Assembly (NCBI RefSeq): GCF_009821115.1
Contig: NZ_VYTY01000003.1
Coordinates: 248,001 to 312,000, forward strand
DNA from: Nitrincola alkalisediminis
GTDB taxonomy: Bacteria; Pseudomonadota; Gammaproteobacteria; Pseudomonadales; Balneatricaceae
DNA: 64,000 nt
Reading direction: 5' to 3'
Made by a program: the position numbers and the translations under genes. The notes beneath the pieces are model-generated. The model saw only the letters and a program-made list of their open reading frames with translations, did no database searches and was not told the origin of the DNA. Below, piece by piece: positions 34,502 through 42,662 of this stretch; position 1 is the first letter of the stretch; every line of letters starts with the position of its first letter.

Positions 34502-35914
34502 ATGATAAATATAAAAACAATGCTAATTGATGGTATGCCCCTCATCGGTACTGGAGAGCCCTTCTCAGTCATCAATCCAGCGACCGAAGACATTATTTGC
34601 CAGTGCAATATGGCCAGTACTGAACAACTTGACCAAGCCGTTGCGGCGGCGAAAAGGGCTTACTCTACTTGGCGTCAGACACCGGATGCTGAGCGTAAAC
34701 GTCTCCTGCACGAGATTGCGGATCATCTGGAGCAACATGCAGATGAGCTGGCGAGTATTATCGTGCAGGAACAGGGTAAGCCTTTAGCTCTTGCACAGAT
34801 AGAAGTCGGAGCTGCAGTGGGTTGGACACGCTATACTGCTGAGCTGGACATCCCAGAGCAGGTTTTCGAGAATAGCGATACCCGATACACGACAGCGCAC
34901 AGAAAACCGCTTGGCGTTGTTGCCTCGATCACCCCTTGGAACTGGCCCTTAATGATCGCGATCTGGCATATCATGCCTGCACTGCGCGCGGGCAATACGG
35001 TTGTTTCCAAACCCTCTGGTTTGACGCCGTTAAATACGCTGCGACTTGTACAGATTATCAACGAAGTGCTGCCTAAAGGGGTTGTAAACGTTGTGCTGGG
35101 TGAGGCCGACATTGGCAATGCCATCAGTCGCCACATCGACATCAATAAAGTGATCTTCACAGGGTCGACCCCGACGGGCCAGCGTATCCTGTCTAATTCT
35201 GCCAATACACTCAAGCGATTAACACTTGAGCTCGGTGGCAATGATGCGGCCATTGTTCTTCCGGATACGGATATCAATCAAGTTGCAGAGAGCATTTTTA
35301 ACACCGCATTTCTGAACATGGGGCAAACCTGTGCGGCCATTAAGCGACTCTATGTCCACGAAAGTCAGTATGAAGAAATGGGTAAGGCTTTGGCAGATCT
35401 TGCTTCACAGCAAGTCGTTGGAAACGGACTTAATCCTGCAACAACCTTTGGCCCTGTGCAAAATGCCAGACAGTATCGGTTGGTTTCGGAGCTAGTGGAG
35501 GACGCTCGTCGCAATGGGGGACATATTATTTGTGGTGGTGAAGCCAGCTCAGAGCCAGGGTATTTTTATCCACCAACCATCGTATCCAATGTTTCGAAGG
35601 GTGTACGCCTTGTCGATGAAGAGCAGTTTGGCCCGGTGTTGCCCCTTATCTCCTACTCAGAGATAGACGAAGCGGTGCGCATGGCGAATAGCTGTGAGTA
35701 TGGTCTGGGAGGCTCGGTATGGGGTTCTGATCTTGAGTTGGCCGAGATGGTTGCTTGTCAGTTGGAATGTGGCACGGTTTGGATCAACAAACACGCAGAA
35801 GTACTGCCACATATCCCTTTTGGTGGCTGCAAACTGTCTGGCGTGGGAGTTGAGTTTGGAGTGGAAGGGCTTCTTGAGTACACCCAGCTTCAGGTTATCA
35901 ATCGACATAAGTAA
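34502..35914 (+). CDS. Aldehyde dehydrogenase, probable (hydroxy)phenylacetaldehyde dehydrogenase
   Basis: A 470-residue NAD-type aldehyde dehydrogenase with an intact active site: TPWNWPLMIAIWHIMPALRA, the Glu motif LTLELGGNDA and the catalytic Cys in NMGQTCAAIKRLYVHE. It is the last gene of the amine-oxidation/TTT run and ends at a strong terminator. The position predicts oxidation of the arylacetaldehyde from the amine oxidoreductase to 4-hydroxyphenylacetate, the substrate of the C1/C2 hydroxylase. It is distinct from HpaE and from the enzyme at 15587. Confidence 0.86.
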   Translation: MINIKTMLIDGMPLIGTGEPFSVINPATEDIICQCNMASTEQLDQAVAAAKRAYSTWRQTPDAERKRLLHEIADHLEQHADELASIIVQEQGKPLALAQIEVGAAVGWTRYTAELDIPEQVFENSDTRYTTAHRKPLGVVASITPWNWPLMIAIWHIMPALRAGNTVVSKPSGLTPLNTLRLVQIINEVLPKGVVNVVLGEADIGNAISRHIDINKVIFTGSTPTGQRILSNSANTLKRLTLELGGNDAAIVLPDTDINQVAESIFNTAFLNMGQTCAAIKRLYVHESQYEEMGKALADLASQQVVGNGLNPATTFGPVQNARQYRLVSELVEDARRNGGHIICGGEASSEPGYFYPPTIVSNVSKGVRLVDEEQFGPVLPLISYSEIDEAVRMANSCEYGLGGSVWGSDLELAEMVACQLECGTVWINKHAEVLPHIPFGGCKLSGVGVEFGVEGLLEYTQLQVINRHK

Positions 35915-35959
35915 TCGTTTATTTCCCCCTGGTCACTGCTTAACGGATAAGTGACTTTT

Positions 35960-35982
35960 GGCTCCCGTCAGGGAGCCTTTTT
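35960..35982 (+). terminator. Strong Rho-independent terminator
   Basis: GGCTCCC / GGGAGCC with a four-base loop followed directly by TTTTT, 45 bases after the aldehyde dehydrogenase stop. It marks the end of the amine operon. Confidence 0.9.
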
Positions 35983-36112
35983 AGCGTGAGGTTTTATCAG
36001 GCTGTCTGTCACTGTGCAGGAGGCTAGGATAGCGATTCCCCGAGACTCAGTGGCTTGGTTATTGCCTCTGACGTTAAGCCAATGCCTGCCATACATTCTA
36101 TTGAGACAGAAT

Positions 36113-36820
36113 ATGATGCTAATAAATGAACTAAAGGGGGCACATCCCTTCCAGCACGAGGCGCTGGCTTTAATTAGCCGATTAGTGGCTTCGAGTGGTT
36201 TGGCTTTTTTTCTCGTTAATCCCAATATGCAGCACAGCAACGCCTTACTCTATAATCTGACGCCTGATATTGAAAAAGACTATCGTACCGAGTACGGTGC
36301 CCTTGACCCTCTCAACCCCGAACGTTTTGCCGATAGTGATGAAACCTTAGTCACGCTTGATTCGCGTATTGCACCACATTTTCTTAAAAAAACACTCTAC
36401 TACCAAAAATTTATGGTGCCCTATAACCACCGCTATGTCGTCGATATGTTTTTTCGCCAAGATGGAAAAATTCTTGCGGGTATTAGTATTTTACGTGAAG
36501 AGACTATGGGTAATTTTTCGCGTGAGGAATTGCAATTGCTGCAAAAAATACAGCCGTTTATTGAGTTTTCTCTGAACGCCATTTACATGCCGCAAAGGGA
36601 TCAGGAACGGAAAAGTATCGCGACAAAATATGCGTTGACCGATCGTGAACTGGATGTGTTGGAGTGTGTTCTGCGCGGGAGTGGCAACAAAGATATTGCC
36701 AGTTTGCTCTCACTGGGGTTGGCGACGGTTAAAACCCATCTTCATCATATTTTCCAGAAGACCGGTGTGCGTGCTCGCAGTGAGCTGGTTGCCAAGATCA
36801 TGGCTGACCTGAATCGTTGA
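36113..36820 (+). CDS. LuxR-family transcriptional regulator
   Basis: A 235-residue regulator. The C-terminal 60 residues are a GerE/LuxR HTH (LTDRELDVLECVLRGSGNKD and TVKTHLHHIFQKTGV). The N-terminal 170 residues form a sensing domain of no recognised family, not an obvious receiver or autoinducer domain. The ATG at 36113 has GAGA seven bases ahead; a GTG at 36014 would extend the protein by 33 residues. It is 96 bases upstream of the phospho-lyase gene and on the same strand, so it probably controls the phospho-lyase/kinase pair. Confidence 0.83.
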   Translation: MMLINELKGAHPFQHEALALISRLVASSGLAFFLVNPNMQHSNALLYNLTPDIEKDYRTEYGALDPLNPERFADSDETLVTLDSRIAPHFLKKTLYYQKFMVPYNHRYVVDMFFRQDGKILAGISILREETMGNFSREELQLLQKIQPFIEFSLNAIYMPQRDQERKSIATKYALTDRELDVLECVLRGSGNKDIASLLSLGLATVKTHLHHIFQKTGVRARSELVAKIMADLNR

Positions 36821-36916
36821 TCCCCATCTTTTGATGGATGCCGTTTCACGCCTGAAAACCAAATACTAACCGCTGAATCAGTCGATGAAATTTAAGCTGA
36901 GGAGGCGGGTATCGAT

Positions 36917-38224
36917 ATGGCCAGCAATCAGGTTCAGGATCTTCTTTCCAGAAGATATCGTGTTATGGGGCAGCACTCCCCGCTATTTTATGAGAGACCT
37001 CTGCAATTGGTACGTGGTGAGGGCGTCTGGCTCTGGGATCAAGAGGGGAAGCGCTACTTAGACGTGTACAACAATGTCCCTCATGTGGGGCACTGCAATC
37101 CTCGCGTAGTGGAGGCGATGAGCCGCCAGGCGTCGACCCTCAATGTTCACACGCGTTACTTGCATAACAACATTGTTGATTATTTGGAACGCCTGACTGG
37201 CACCTTCAATGAAGGGCTAGAGATGGCCATGCTAACCTGCACCGGCAGTGAGGCCAACGAGCTGGCGTTGCGTATGGCGCGCTTTTGCACCGGGGCGCAG
37301 GGAATTATCGTGACCAACTTTGCCTACCATGGGAACACTGAAGCGGTTGCGGAGATAGGAACGGGCTTTATGCCAGAATCGCGCACCACTAAGCGCGTTA
37401 AGTCTTTCCCGATCCCAGATTCCTATCGACCGCTCAATGGACTTGAAGGGGATGATCTGGCGCAAGCCTATGCCGATCAGGTTCAACAAGCCATTGATGA
37501 GTTTCACGCCGAGGGCGTGCAAGTGGCTGGCATTTTGGTGTGCCCTGACTTTGCCAATGAAGGCTTGCTCAATGTACCTAAGGGCTTTCTGGAGAAAGCC
37601 GTGGCGAAGGTGCGTCAAGCGGGAGGCGTGTTCATTGCCGATGAAGTTCAGGCAGGATTTGGTCGCAGCGGTAAGCATTTTTGGGCTCACCAGTGGTACG
37701 ACGTCACGCCCGATATTGTCACCATGGGAAAACCAATGGGCAACGGCCATCCTCTGGCTGGAGTGGTGGCACGCCCTGACATGATTGAAGCCTTCAGCAA
37801 AGAAGCCATGTACTTCAACACCTTCGGCGGCTCGCCCGTTTCCTGTGCGGTGGGTATGGCCGTGCTTGATGCATTGGAAAACGACAATTTGATGCAGAAC
37901 GCCGTAACCACTGGAGCCTATGTAACTGAAGGGCTGCGGAAACTGCAGCAACGACACGAACTCATTGGCGAGGTCCGTGACCTGGGCATGTTCTTTGGCG
38001 TTGAGTTGGTACAAGACAGGGTCTTGAAAACACCCGCGAAGGCTAAGGCACGCAGTGTTATTAATTTGATGCGTGACAAGGGGGTGCTGATCAGCACCAC
38101 GGGGGTACATGGCGCCATTCTCAAGTTGCGCCCCCCCATGCCTTTCCAGATAGAGCACGCGGATATGTTGCTGCACACGCTGGATGAAGTATTGACTCAG
38201 GTTGCTTGTCAGGAGGTTGTATGA
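36917..38224 (+). CDS. PLP-dependent amino-alcohol-phosphate phospho-lyase (class III aminotransferase fold)
   Basis: A 435-residue PLP enzyme. It matches the ethanolamine-phosphate / phosphohydroxylysine phospho-lyase (AGXT2L) branch rather than transaminases: PDIVTMGKPMGNGHPLAGVV around the PLP lysine, YFNTFGGSPVSCAVGMAVLD and LKLRPPMPFQIEHADMLL. Also present is IADEVQAGFGRSG. Such enzymes eliminate phosphate from O-phosphorylated beta-amino alcohols, giving an aldehyde and ammonia. The next gene is a matching kinase overlapping by four bases. In this aromatic cluster the likely substrate is an O-phospho arylethanolamine. Confidence 0.85.
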   Translation: MASNQVQDLLSRRYRVMGQHSPLFYERPLQLVRGEGVWLWDQEGKRYLDVYNNVPHVGHCNPRVVEAMSRQASTLNVHTRYLHNNIVDYLERLTGTFNEGLEMAMLTCTGSEANELALRMARFCTGAQGIIVTNFAYHGNTEAVAEIGTGFMPESRTTKRVKSFPIPDSYRPLNGLEGDDLAQAYADQVQQAIDEFHAEGVQVAGILVCPDFANEGLLNVPKGFLEKAVAKVRQAGGVFIADEVQAGFGRSGKHFWAHQWYDVTPDIVTMGKPMGNGHPLAGVVARPDMIEAFSKEAMYFNTFGGSPVSCAVGMAVLDALENDNLMQNAVTTGAYVTEGLRKLQQRHELIGEVRDLGMFFGVELVQDRVLKTPAKAKARSVINLMRDKGVLISTTGVHGAILKLRPPMPFQIEHADMLLHTLDEVLTQVACQEVV

Positions 38225-39249
38225 ATTCATTTGAAAATCTGGCCCCGGAGCAACAACACGAATACTTGTTGGCATTGGCACATAAATCCCTGGATCACTG
38301 GGCGTTGAGTAGCAGCAAGTTGTCCTTGGTGAAGTACCGCGAAAATGCGGTGTATAAAGTGACGACCGACGCTGGACAAGCCTACGCCCTGCGTATTCAT
38401 CGGCAAGGCTATCATAGCGAAGCATCCCTTCGTTCCGAGCTGGAGTGGATTTCTGCACTGCTTGAAAGTGGCATGGCTGTGCCGAGGGTACTTCCAACAG
38501 TCGATGGACGCCTATTCGTCAGTGAAACCACGGATAAGATCATCGAACCTCGTACTATTGACCTGTTTGAATGGGTCAATGGCGTGCCGTTGGGGTCCAT
38601 GGAGGAGGGTGTTGGTGATGACATTGAACGCATCGCTGAGATTTATACGAGCTTAGGGCGTACCGCTGCTGAACTGCATAATCAGTCCAGTAATTGGACG
38701 CTACCAGAAGGGTTTGAACGTCATGCATGGGATCATGATGGGCTAGTGGGGCATGCGCCTTTCTGGGGGCGTTTCTGGGAGCTTGAGTTACTGAATGATT
38801 CACAGCGGCAGTTGTTGGAACGTGTGCGTGATCGACTCAGCACCGAACTGTCGAAGCATGACCGCTCTCCTGAGCGCTATGGCTTGATTCATGCCGACTT
38901 TGTGCCAGAAAATCTCATGGCAGAAAACAATCGCTTACATCTGATTGACTTTGATGATGCGGGGTTTGGCTGGCATATGTTTGAGCTGGCAACAGCCTTG
39001 TATTTTATTCAGGAAGAGGCTTGTTACCCGGTGGTTAAGCAAGCGTTGATTGATGGCTATCGGCAGAAACGTGTGTTGTCAGATGAGGACTTGAGCCACA
39101 TGGAGTTGTTTCTAACAGCGAGAGGGTGCACCTATTTAGGTTGGATTCGCAGCCGTCAGGAAACGGATACAGCTCGTGAACTGGCACCTGAGCTGATTCG
39201 TCGCGCTTGTGAACAGGCTGAGCGGTATCTATCTGGTTTTTCTGTATAG
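38221..39249 (+). CDS. Aminoglycoside-phosphotransferase-fold kinase (amino-alcohol kinase)
   Basis: A 342-residue APH/choline-kinase-fold enzyme with YALRIHRQGYHSEASLRSEL in the N-lobe, the catalytic HxDxxxxN box as LIHADFVPENLM (near residue 222) and the metal-binding HLIDFDDAGFGW. The ATG at 38221 overlaps the phospho-lyase stop (ATGA) and has AGGAGG four bases upstream. The pairing with a phospho-lyase matches the kinase/lyase route for amino alcohols and hydroxylysine. Phosphorylation of the side-chain hydroxyl of octopamine-like amines is the proposal here. Confidence 0.83.
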   Translation: MNSFENLAPEQQHEYLLALAHKSLDHWALSSSKLSLVKYRENAVYKVTTDAGQAYALRIHRQGYHSEASLRSELEWISALLESGMAVPRVLPTVDGRLFVSETTDKIIEPRTIDLFEWVNGVPLGSMEEGVGDDIERIAEIYTSLGRTAAELHNQSSNWTLPEGFERHAWDHDGLVGHAPFWGRFWELELLNDSQRQLLERVRDRLSTELSKHDRSPERYGLIHADFVPENLMAENNRLHLIDFDDAGFGWHMFELATALYFIQEEACYPVVKQALIDGYRQKRVLSDEDLSHMELFLTARGCTYLGWIRSRQETDTARELAPELIRRACEQAERYLSGFSV

Positions 39250-39261
39250 TCGCGGAAATAA

Positions 39262-39302
39262 CGAGGGAGCAGAACTTAAAAATTTAGGTTTCTGTACCCT
39301 CG
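39262..39302. terminator. Stem-loop between convergent kinase and hpaA genes
   Basis: An outer stem CGAGGG / CCCTCG and an inner stem CAGAA / TTCTG, separated by a two-base internal loop. It is followed on the plus strand by CATTTTC. It is placed to end the kinase transcript. Confidence 0.55.
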
Positions 39303-39347
39303 CATTTTCATGCTTGAATGGATGCGTTTTAAGGAATGTTGCTGGAG

Positions 39348-40247
39348 TTAACGCTGTTGCTGACGAAACTGCTGACTTGTCACACCCGTATGGCGTTTAA
39401 AAAAACGCGCAAAATACGCAGGATCACTGAATCCTAATTGATAGCCGATATCGCTACAGGAAAGGTCACTGAAGGTCAGTAATCGTTTGGCCTCTTGAAT
39501 TAAATGATCGTGAATGATTTTCTTAGGGGAGCGATTGGCTATCCGGCGGCAAATGAGGTGTAGGCGACTCTCTGAAAGGCCGAGGCTGCGAGTGTACTCG
39601 GTGAGTTGCCAGTGTTCACGATAATGATCTTGTATTAAGTTTGAAAACATCCGAAAGCTTTGTAGATCATCAATATTCACGTTGACCGAGGTGCTTTGAG
39701 CGCGTGCTTGAGTCAGTCTGCTGACCGTAATCAGCAGCAAGATCACCAGCGTTTGCAACGCCAAATCCCGGGAAGGATCGCTTTGTTGCCATTCATCTCG
39801 AATATTCTCCAGGGTTTCAACCAGCGTGTGCCAATGTCGCGTCTCTTGTTCATTTAAGTCGTTAAAAGAGATACAGACTTCATGCTCGTATTCATGTTTC
39901 ACACCCGATTTAAGCAATTGCCAGAGTAAGGATTGATGCAAGGTGAGTACATGACCACAGGCATCGTCACGGGTTAAAAATGAATGAGGGACCGAAGGTG
40001 GAGTTAAGACCAAGGCAGGACCTTGTGCTTGGTATATTTTATCATCGATATGGAAACAGAGGTCACCGCGGTCAATATAGTGCAGTTGGAGATATTGGGC
40101 ATGACGGTGTACGGGCATATCTCGGCCAAAAAAAACGGCCAAATTCTCTAAGGCGTCATAATGGATAGGATCATCGATATAACGACGGTCATAATCCTGT
40201 CCTAGAATGATATTGGGTATCCATTCACGCTGCTCTGAGGTGCTCAT
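39348..40247 (-). CDS. hpaA: 4-hydroxyphenylacetate catabolism activator HpaA (AraC family)
   Basis: A 299-residue AraC/XylS regulator clearly like Escherichia coli HpaA: YDRRYIDDPIHYDALENLAV with FFGRDMPVHRHAQYLQLHYI and VLTPPSVPHSFLT in the cupin domain. The C-terminal HTH carries LTEYTRSLGLSESRLHLICR and IGYQLGFSDPAYFARFFKRH. HpaA activates the hydroxylase genes in response to 4-hydroxyphenylacetate in Escherichia coli. Here the hydroxylase is of a different family and encoded 25 kb away, so the regulator has been kept while the enzyme type changed. Confidence 0.92.
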   Translation of the reverse strand: MSTSEQREWIPNIILGQDYDRRYIDDPIHYDALENLAVFFGRDMPVHRHAQYLQLHYIDRGDLCFHIDDKIYQAQGPALVLTPPSVPHSFLTRDDACGHVLTLHQSLLWQLLKSGVKHEYEHEVCISFNDLNEQETRHWHTLVETLENIRDEWQQSDPSRDLALQTLVILLLITVSRLTQARAQSTSVNVNIDDLQSFRMFSNLIQDHYREHWQLTEYTRSLGLSESRLHLICRRIANRSPKKIIHDHLIQEAKRLLTFSDLSCSDIGYQLGFSDPAYFARFFKRHTGVTSQQFRQQQR

Positions 40248-40270
40248 GCATTTATTGTAGCATCAAAGTC

Positions 40271-40308
40271 GCACTCCAGTCGGCACACTAAGGTGCCAAC
40301 TGAAGTGC
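40271..40308 (-). terminator. Terminator hairpin after hpaE
   Basis: A 16-position stem (GCACTCCAGTCGGCAC / GTGCCAACTGAAGTGC) with two mismatches and a six-base loop, between the hpaE stop and the hpaA start. There is no long T run, but the stem is very stable and should end the hpaHIG1G2E transcript. Confidence 0.7.
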
Positions 40309-40324
40309 AAGCGAGAAACGATGA

Positions 40325-41860
40325 TTAGCGCTTGCCTAACGTTGGTACACGGTGAGTACCGTGGGCAATGCAGACGTTTTTGGTTTCCATATAAAAATCA
40401 AAGCTCCAGTCGCCGCCATCACGGCCAATACCGGACATTTTCACACCGCCAAAGGGCGAAGGAAGATTACGGTTGTTTTCTGAGTTTACCCACAACATTC
40501 CAGCTTCAACCTGTTTGGCCATGCGCATCGCACGTCCTGTGTTTTCAGTCCAGATATAGCCGGACAAGCCATATTGCGTGTCATTGGCAATCTGAACGGC
40601 TTCGTCTTCTGTGTCGAAGCTGATGGCCGTCAGCACAGGCCCGAAGATTTCTTCTTGGGCGATGCGCATTTGGTTATTCGCACCGGTGAAGAGTGTTGGC
40701 TCTAGGTAATTTCCGGCTGGATTAATATTGCCTTGTGCTTCGCTGATGCGACGACCACCAACAGCAGTGGTCGCGCCATCTTGTTTCGCGATGTCGAAAT
40801 AGCTCAGTACCTTGTTGTAATGTTCGGTGGCAACCAGTGGCCCGACTTCAGTTTCCGGGTCGAGTGAGTGGCCGACACGAAGATTACGCACGCGTTGCTC
40901 AAGTGCCGCAATAAAACGGTCACGAATACCGCTCTGGATCAATAGGCGGCTGGAGGAGGTGCAGCGCTGACCGTTCAAGCTGTAAATCATGAAGACAACG
41001 GCATCCAATGCGCGCTCGAAGTCGGCATCATCAAAGACGATGACGGGGTTTTTTCCACCGAGCTCAAAGTGCATGCGTTTTAGGGTATCAGCCCCTTGAC
41101 GCATGATATGGGAGCCAGTTGCCGTTTCACCGACCAATGCCACGGCTTTAATTGCAGGATGCTCTGTCATGCGTTTACCAACGCCTTCTCCAAAGCCATT
41201 CACCATATTCCACACGCCTTTTGGCAACACTTCATCGGCGATTTCGGCAAGAATATAGGCACTTAAGGGGGTTAACTCTGCAGGCTTGTGAACAACGGTA
41301 CAGCCTGCCGCCAGTGCGGGGGCAATTTTCCAAGTCGATAGCATGAAAGGCGTGTTCCAAGGGGTGATAATCCCTACAGGCCCGATCGCTTTTCGAATTG
41401 TGTAGTTGGTGTGTTCTTCTTGATGCAGTGCTAGACCGTTTTGAGCTTCAGGTGCTTTGTCAGCAAAGAAACGGAAGTTGGCAGCACCACGAACGGCGGC
41501 CTGTTTCATAAAGCGAATGGCTTGTCCGCAGTCCATCGACTCGACTAATGCGATCTCATCCGCACGCTCGACCAATCGATCCGCGAACTTATTCAGCAAA
41601 CGCTTACGCTCGGATCCTGGTGTATTTGACCAGCTCTCAAATGCGGCTTCAGCGGCTTCGCAGGCCGCGTTCATGTCCTCGACAGACCCCGCCATCACTT
41701 TGCCAAGCGAGCTATTGTCCGTGGGCGTATAGTTGTCGTATTCCTTACCACCCTGACCTAAGGTGAACTCACCGTTAATGTAATGTCCGGTGGTCTGTTG
41801 TTTGAAGCGCTCGAGATAGTGTTCAGCACGCTCTAAATTACTTTTCAGTGTATCGCTCAT
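40325..41860 (-). CDS. hpaE: 5-carboxymethyl-2-hydroxymuconate semialdehyde dehydrogenase (HpaE)
   Basis: A 511-residue NAD-dependent aldehyde dehydrogenase oxidising the HpaD product. Key motifs are ITPWNTPFMLSTWKIAPALA, FELGGKNPVIVFDDADFERA and the catalytic Cys in LNGQRCTSSSRLL. The end, FGGVKMSGIGRDGGDWSFD with KNVCIAHG, parallels the end of Escherichia coli HpaE. It is the last gene of the operon hpaH-I-G1-G2-E, 17 bases after hpaG2, with GGGAGAA before the ATG. It is slightly longer than its 488-residue enterobacterial counterpart at the N-terminus. Confidence 0.92.
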   Translation of the reverse strand: MSDTLKSNLERAEHYLERFKQQTTGHYINGEFTLGQGGKEYDNYTPTDNSSLGKVMAGSVEDMNAACEAAEAAFESWSNTPGSERKRLLNKFADRLVERADEIALVESMDCGQAIRFMKQAAVRGAANFRFFADKAPEAQNGLALHQEEHTNYTIRKAIGPVGIITPWNTPFMLSTWKIAPALAAGCTVVHKPAELTPLSAYILAEIADEVLPKGVWNMVNGFGEGVGKRMTEHPAIKAVALVGETATGSHIMRQGADTLKRMHFELGGKNPVIVFDDADFERALDAVVFMIYSLNGQRCTSSSRLLIQSGIRDRFIAALEQRVRNLRVGHSLDPETEVGPLVATEHYNKVLSYFDIAKQDGATTAVGGRRISEAQGNINPAGNYLEPTLFTGANNQMRIAQEEIFGPVLTAISFDTEDEAVQIANDTQYGLSGYIWTENTGRAMRMAKQVEAGMLWVNSENNRNLPSPFGGVKMSGIGRDGGDWSFDFYMETKNVCIAHGTHRVPTLGKR

Positions 41861-41877
41861 GAGTATTCTCCCGAACC

Positions 41878-42660
41878 TTAGTATTTGTCGCCGTAATAGG
41901 CTTGCTCTGAGACAATGCGTGTCTCTAGGGAGCAGATGTTTTCAACACTGCATACGACAATGTCGCCAGGTTGCATATCCACGACGCCATGCGGTGTCCC
42001 TGTGGCAATCATGTCACCGGGATTGAGCGTCATAATGTGACTGAGGTACTCGACCAAAAAAGGCACGTCAAAAATCATATCTTTGGTAGAGCCATCCTGA
42101 GTGATTTCGCCGTTAACGGCTGTCGTGAGACGAAGATTCATCACGTCAGGCACGTCGGCGGTATCAACGATCCAAGGGCCCATGGGCAATAAGGAGTCTC
42201 GGCTTTTTACCCGTAAGTTAGGACGGTAGTAATTCTCAAGGTAATCGCGGATAGCAAAGTCATTACACACGGTATAGCCAGCGATATAGTCTAGTGCGTC
42301 TTCTCGCTTGATATTTTTGCCAGACTTGCCGATCACAGCGACTAACTCGCACTCATAGTGCTGGAACTCTATGTTATCTGGGCGATAGCTAATCTGCTTA
42401 TGGCCGGTCAGGGTGTTGGCGTGTTTGATGAACACCAACGGCTCTTTAGGGGGTTCGAATGCGAGTTCAGTGGCGTGATCAGCATAGTTTAGACCTAAGG
42501 CAAAGATCGTGCCGGGCTCTTTGACCGGTGGTAGCCATGTGATTTGATCGGAATCCAGCGTGACATTGAGTACTTCACCAGATGTGGTGGTGATTCTATC
42601 CTCTGAGTCAATATCGATATCCAGTTCGCGACCCTCAAAAATGATACGGGCGTGTCTCAT
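41878..42660 (-). CDS. hpaG2: Homoprotocatechuate pathway isomerase/decarboxylase, C-terminal-half homologue (HpaG2)
   Basis: A 260-residue fumarylacetoacetate-hydrolase-fold protein matching the second half of Escherichia coli HpaG: FALGLNYADHATELAFEPPK, HYECELVAVIGKSG (metal-binding Glu pair), DYIAGYTVCNDFAIRDYLEN and LNPGDMIATGTPHGV. With HpaG1 it should decarboxylate and isomerise 5-oxopent-3-ene-1,2,5-tricarboxylate to 2-oxohept-4-ene-1,7-dioate. It follows hpaG1 by two bases, with AGGAGG inside the end of hpaG1. In enterobacteria both halves are one chain. Confidence 0.92.
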   Translation of the reverse strand: MRHARIIFEGRELDIDIDSEDRITTTSGEVLNVTLDSDQITWLPPVKEPGTIFALGLNYADHATELAFEPPKEPLVFIKHANTLTGHKQISYRPDNIEFQHYECELVAVIGKSGKNIKREDALDYIAGYTVCNDFAIRDYLENYYRPNLRVKSRDSLLPMGPWIVDTADVPDVMNLRLTTAVNGEITQDGSTKDMIFDVPFLVEYLSHIMTLNPGDMIATGTPHGVVDMQPGDIVVCSVENICSLETRIVSEQAYYGDKY

Positions 42661-42662
42661 GC

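Noticed and set aside
36917-38224. Calling this a 4-aminobutyrate-type transaminase
   Set aside because: The segments around and after the PLP lysine match the phospho-lyase branch, and the kinase partner supports this.
37232-38497. A 421-codon open frame on the minus strand opposite the phospho-lyase gene
   Set aside because: It is antisense to a clear PLP enzyme with an excellent family match, has no recognisable domain and is low in hydrophobic/charged patterning typical of proteins. It is a by-product of codon usage.
38227-38803. Several short frames antisense to or within the kinase gene
   Set aside because: None has a ribosome-binding site with a plausible protein; the APH kinase accounts for the region.
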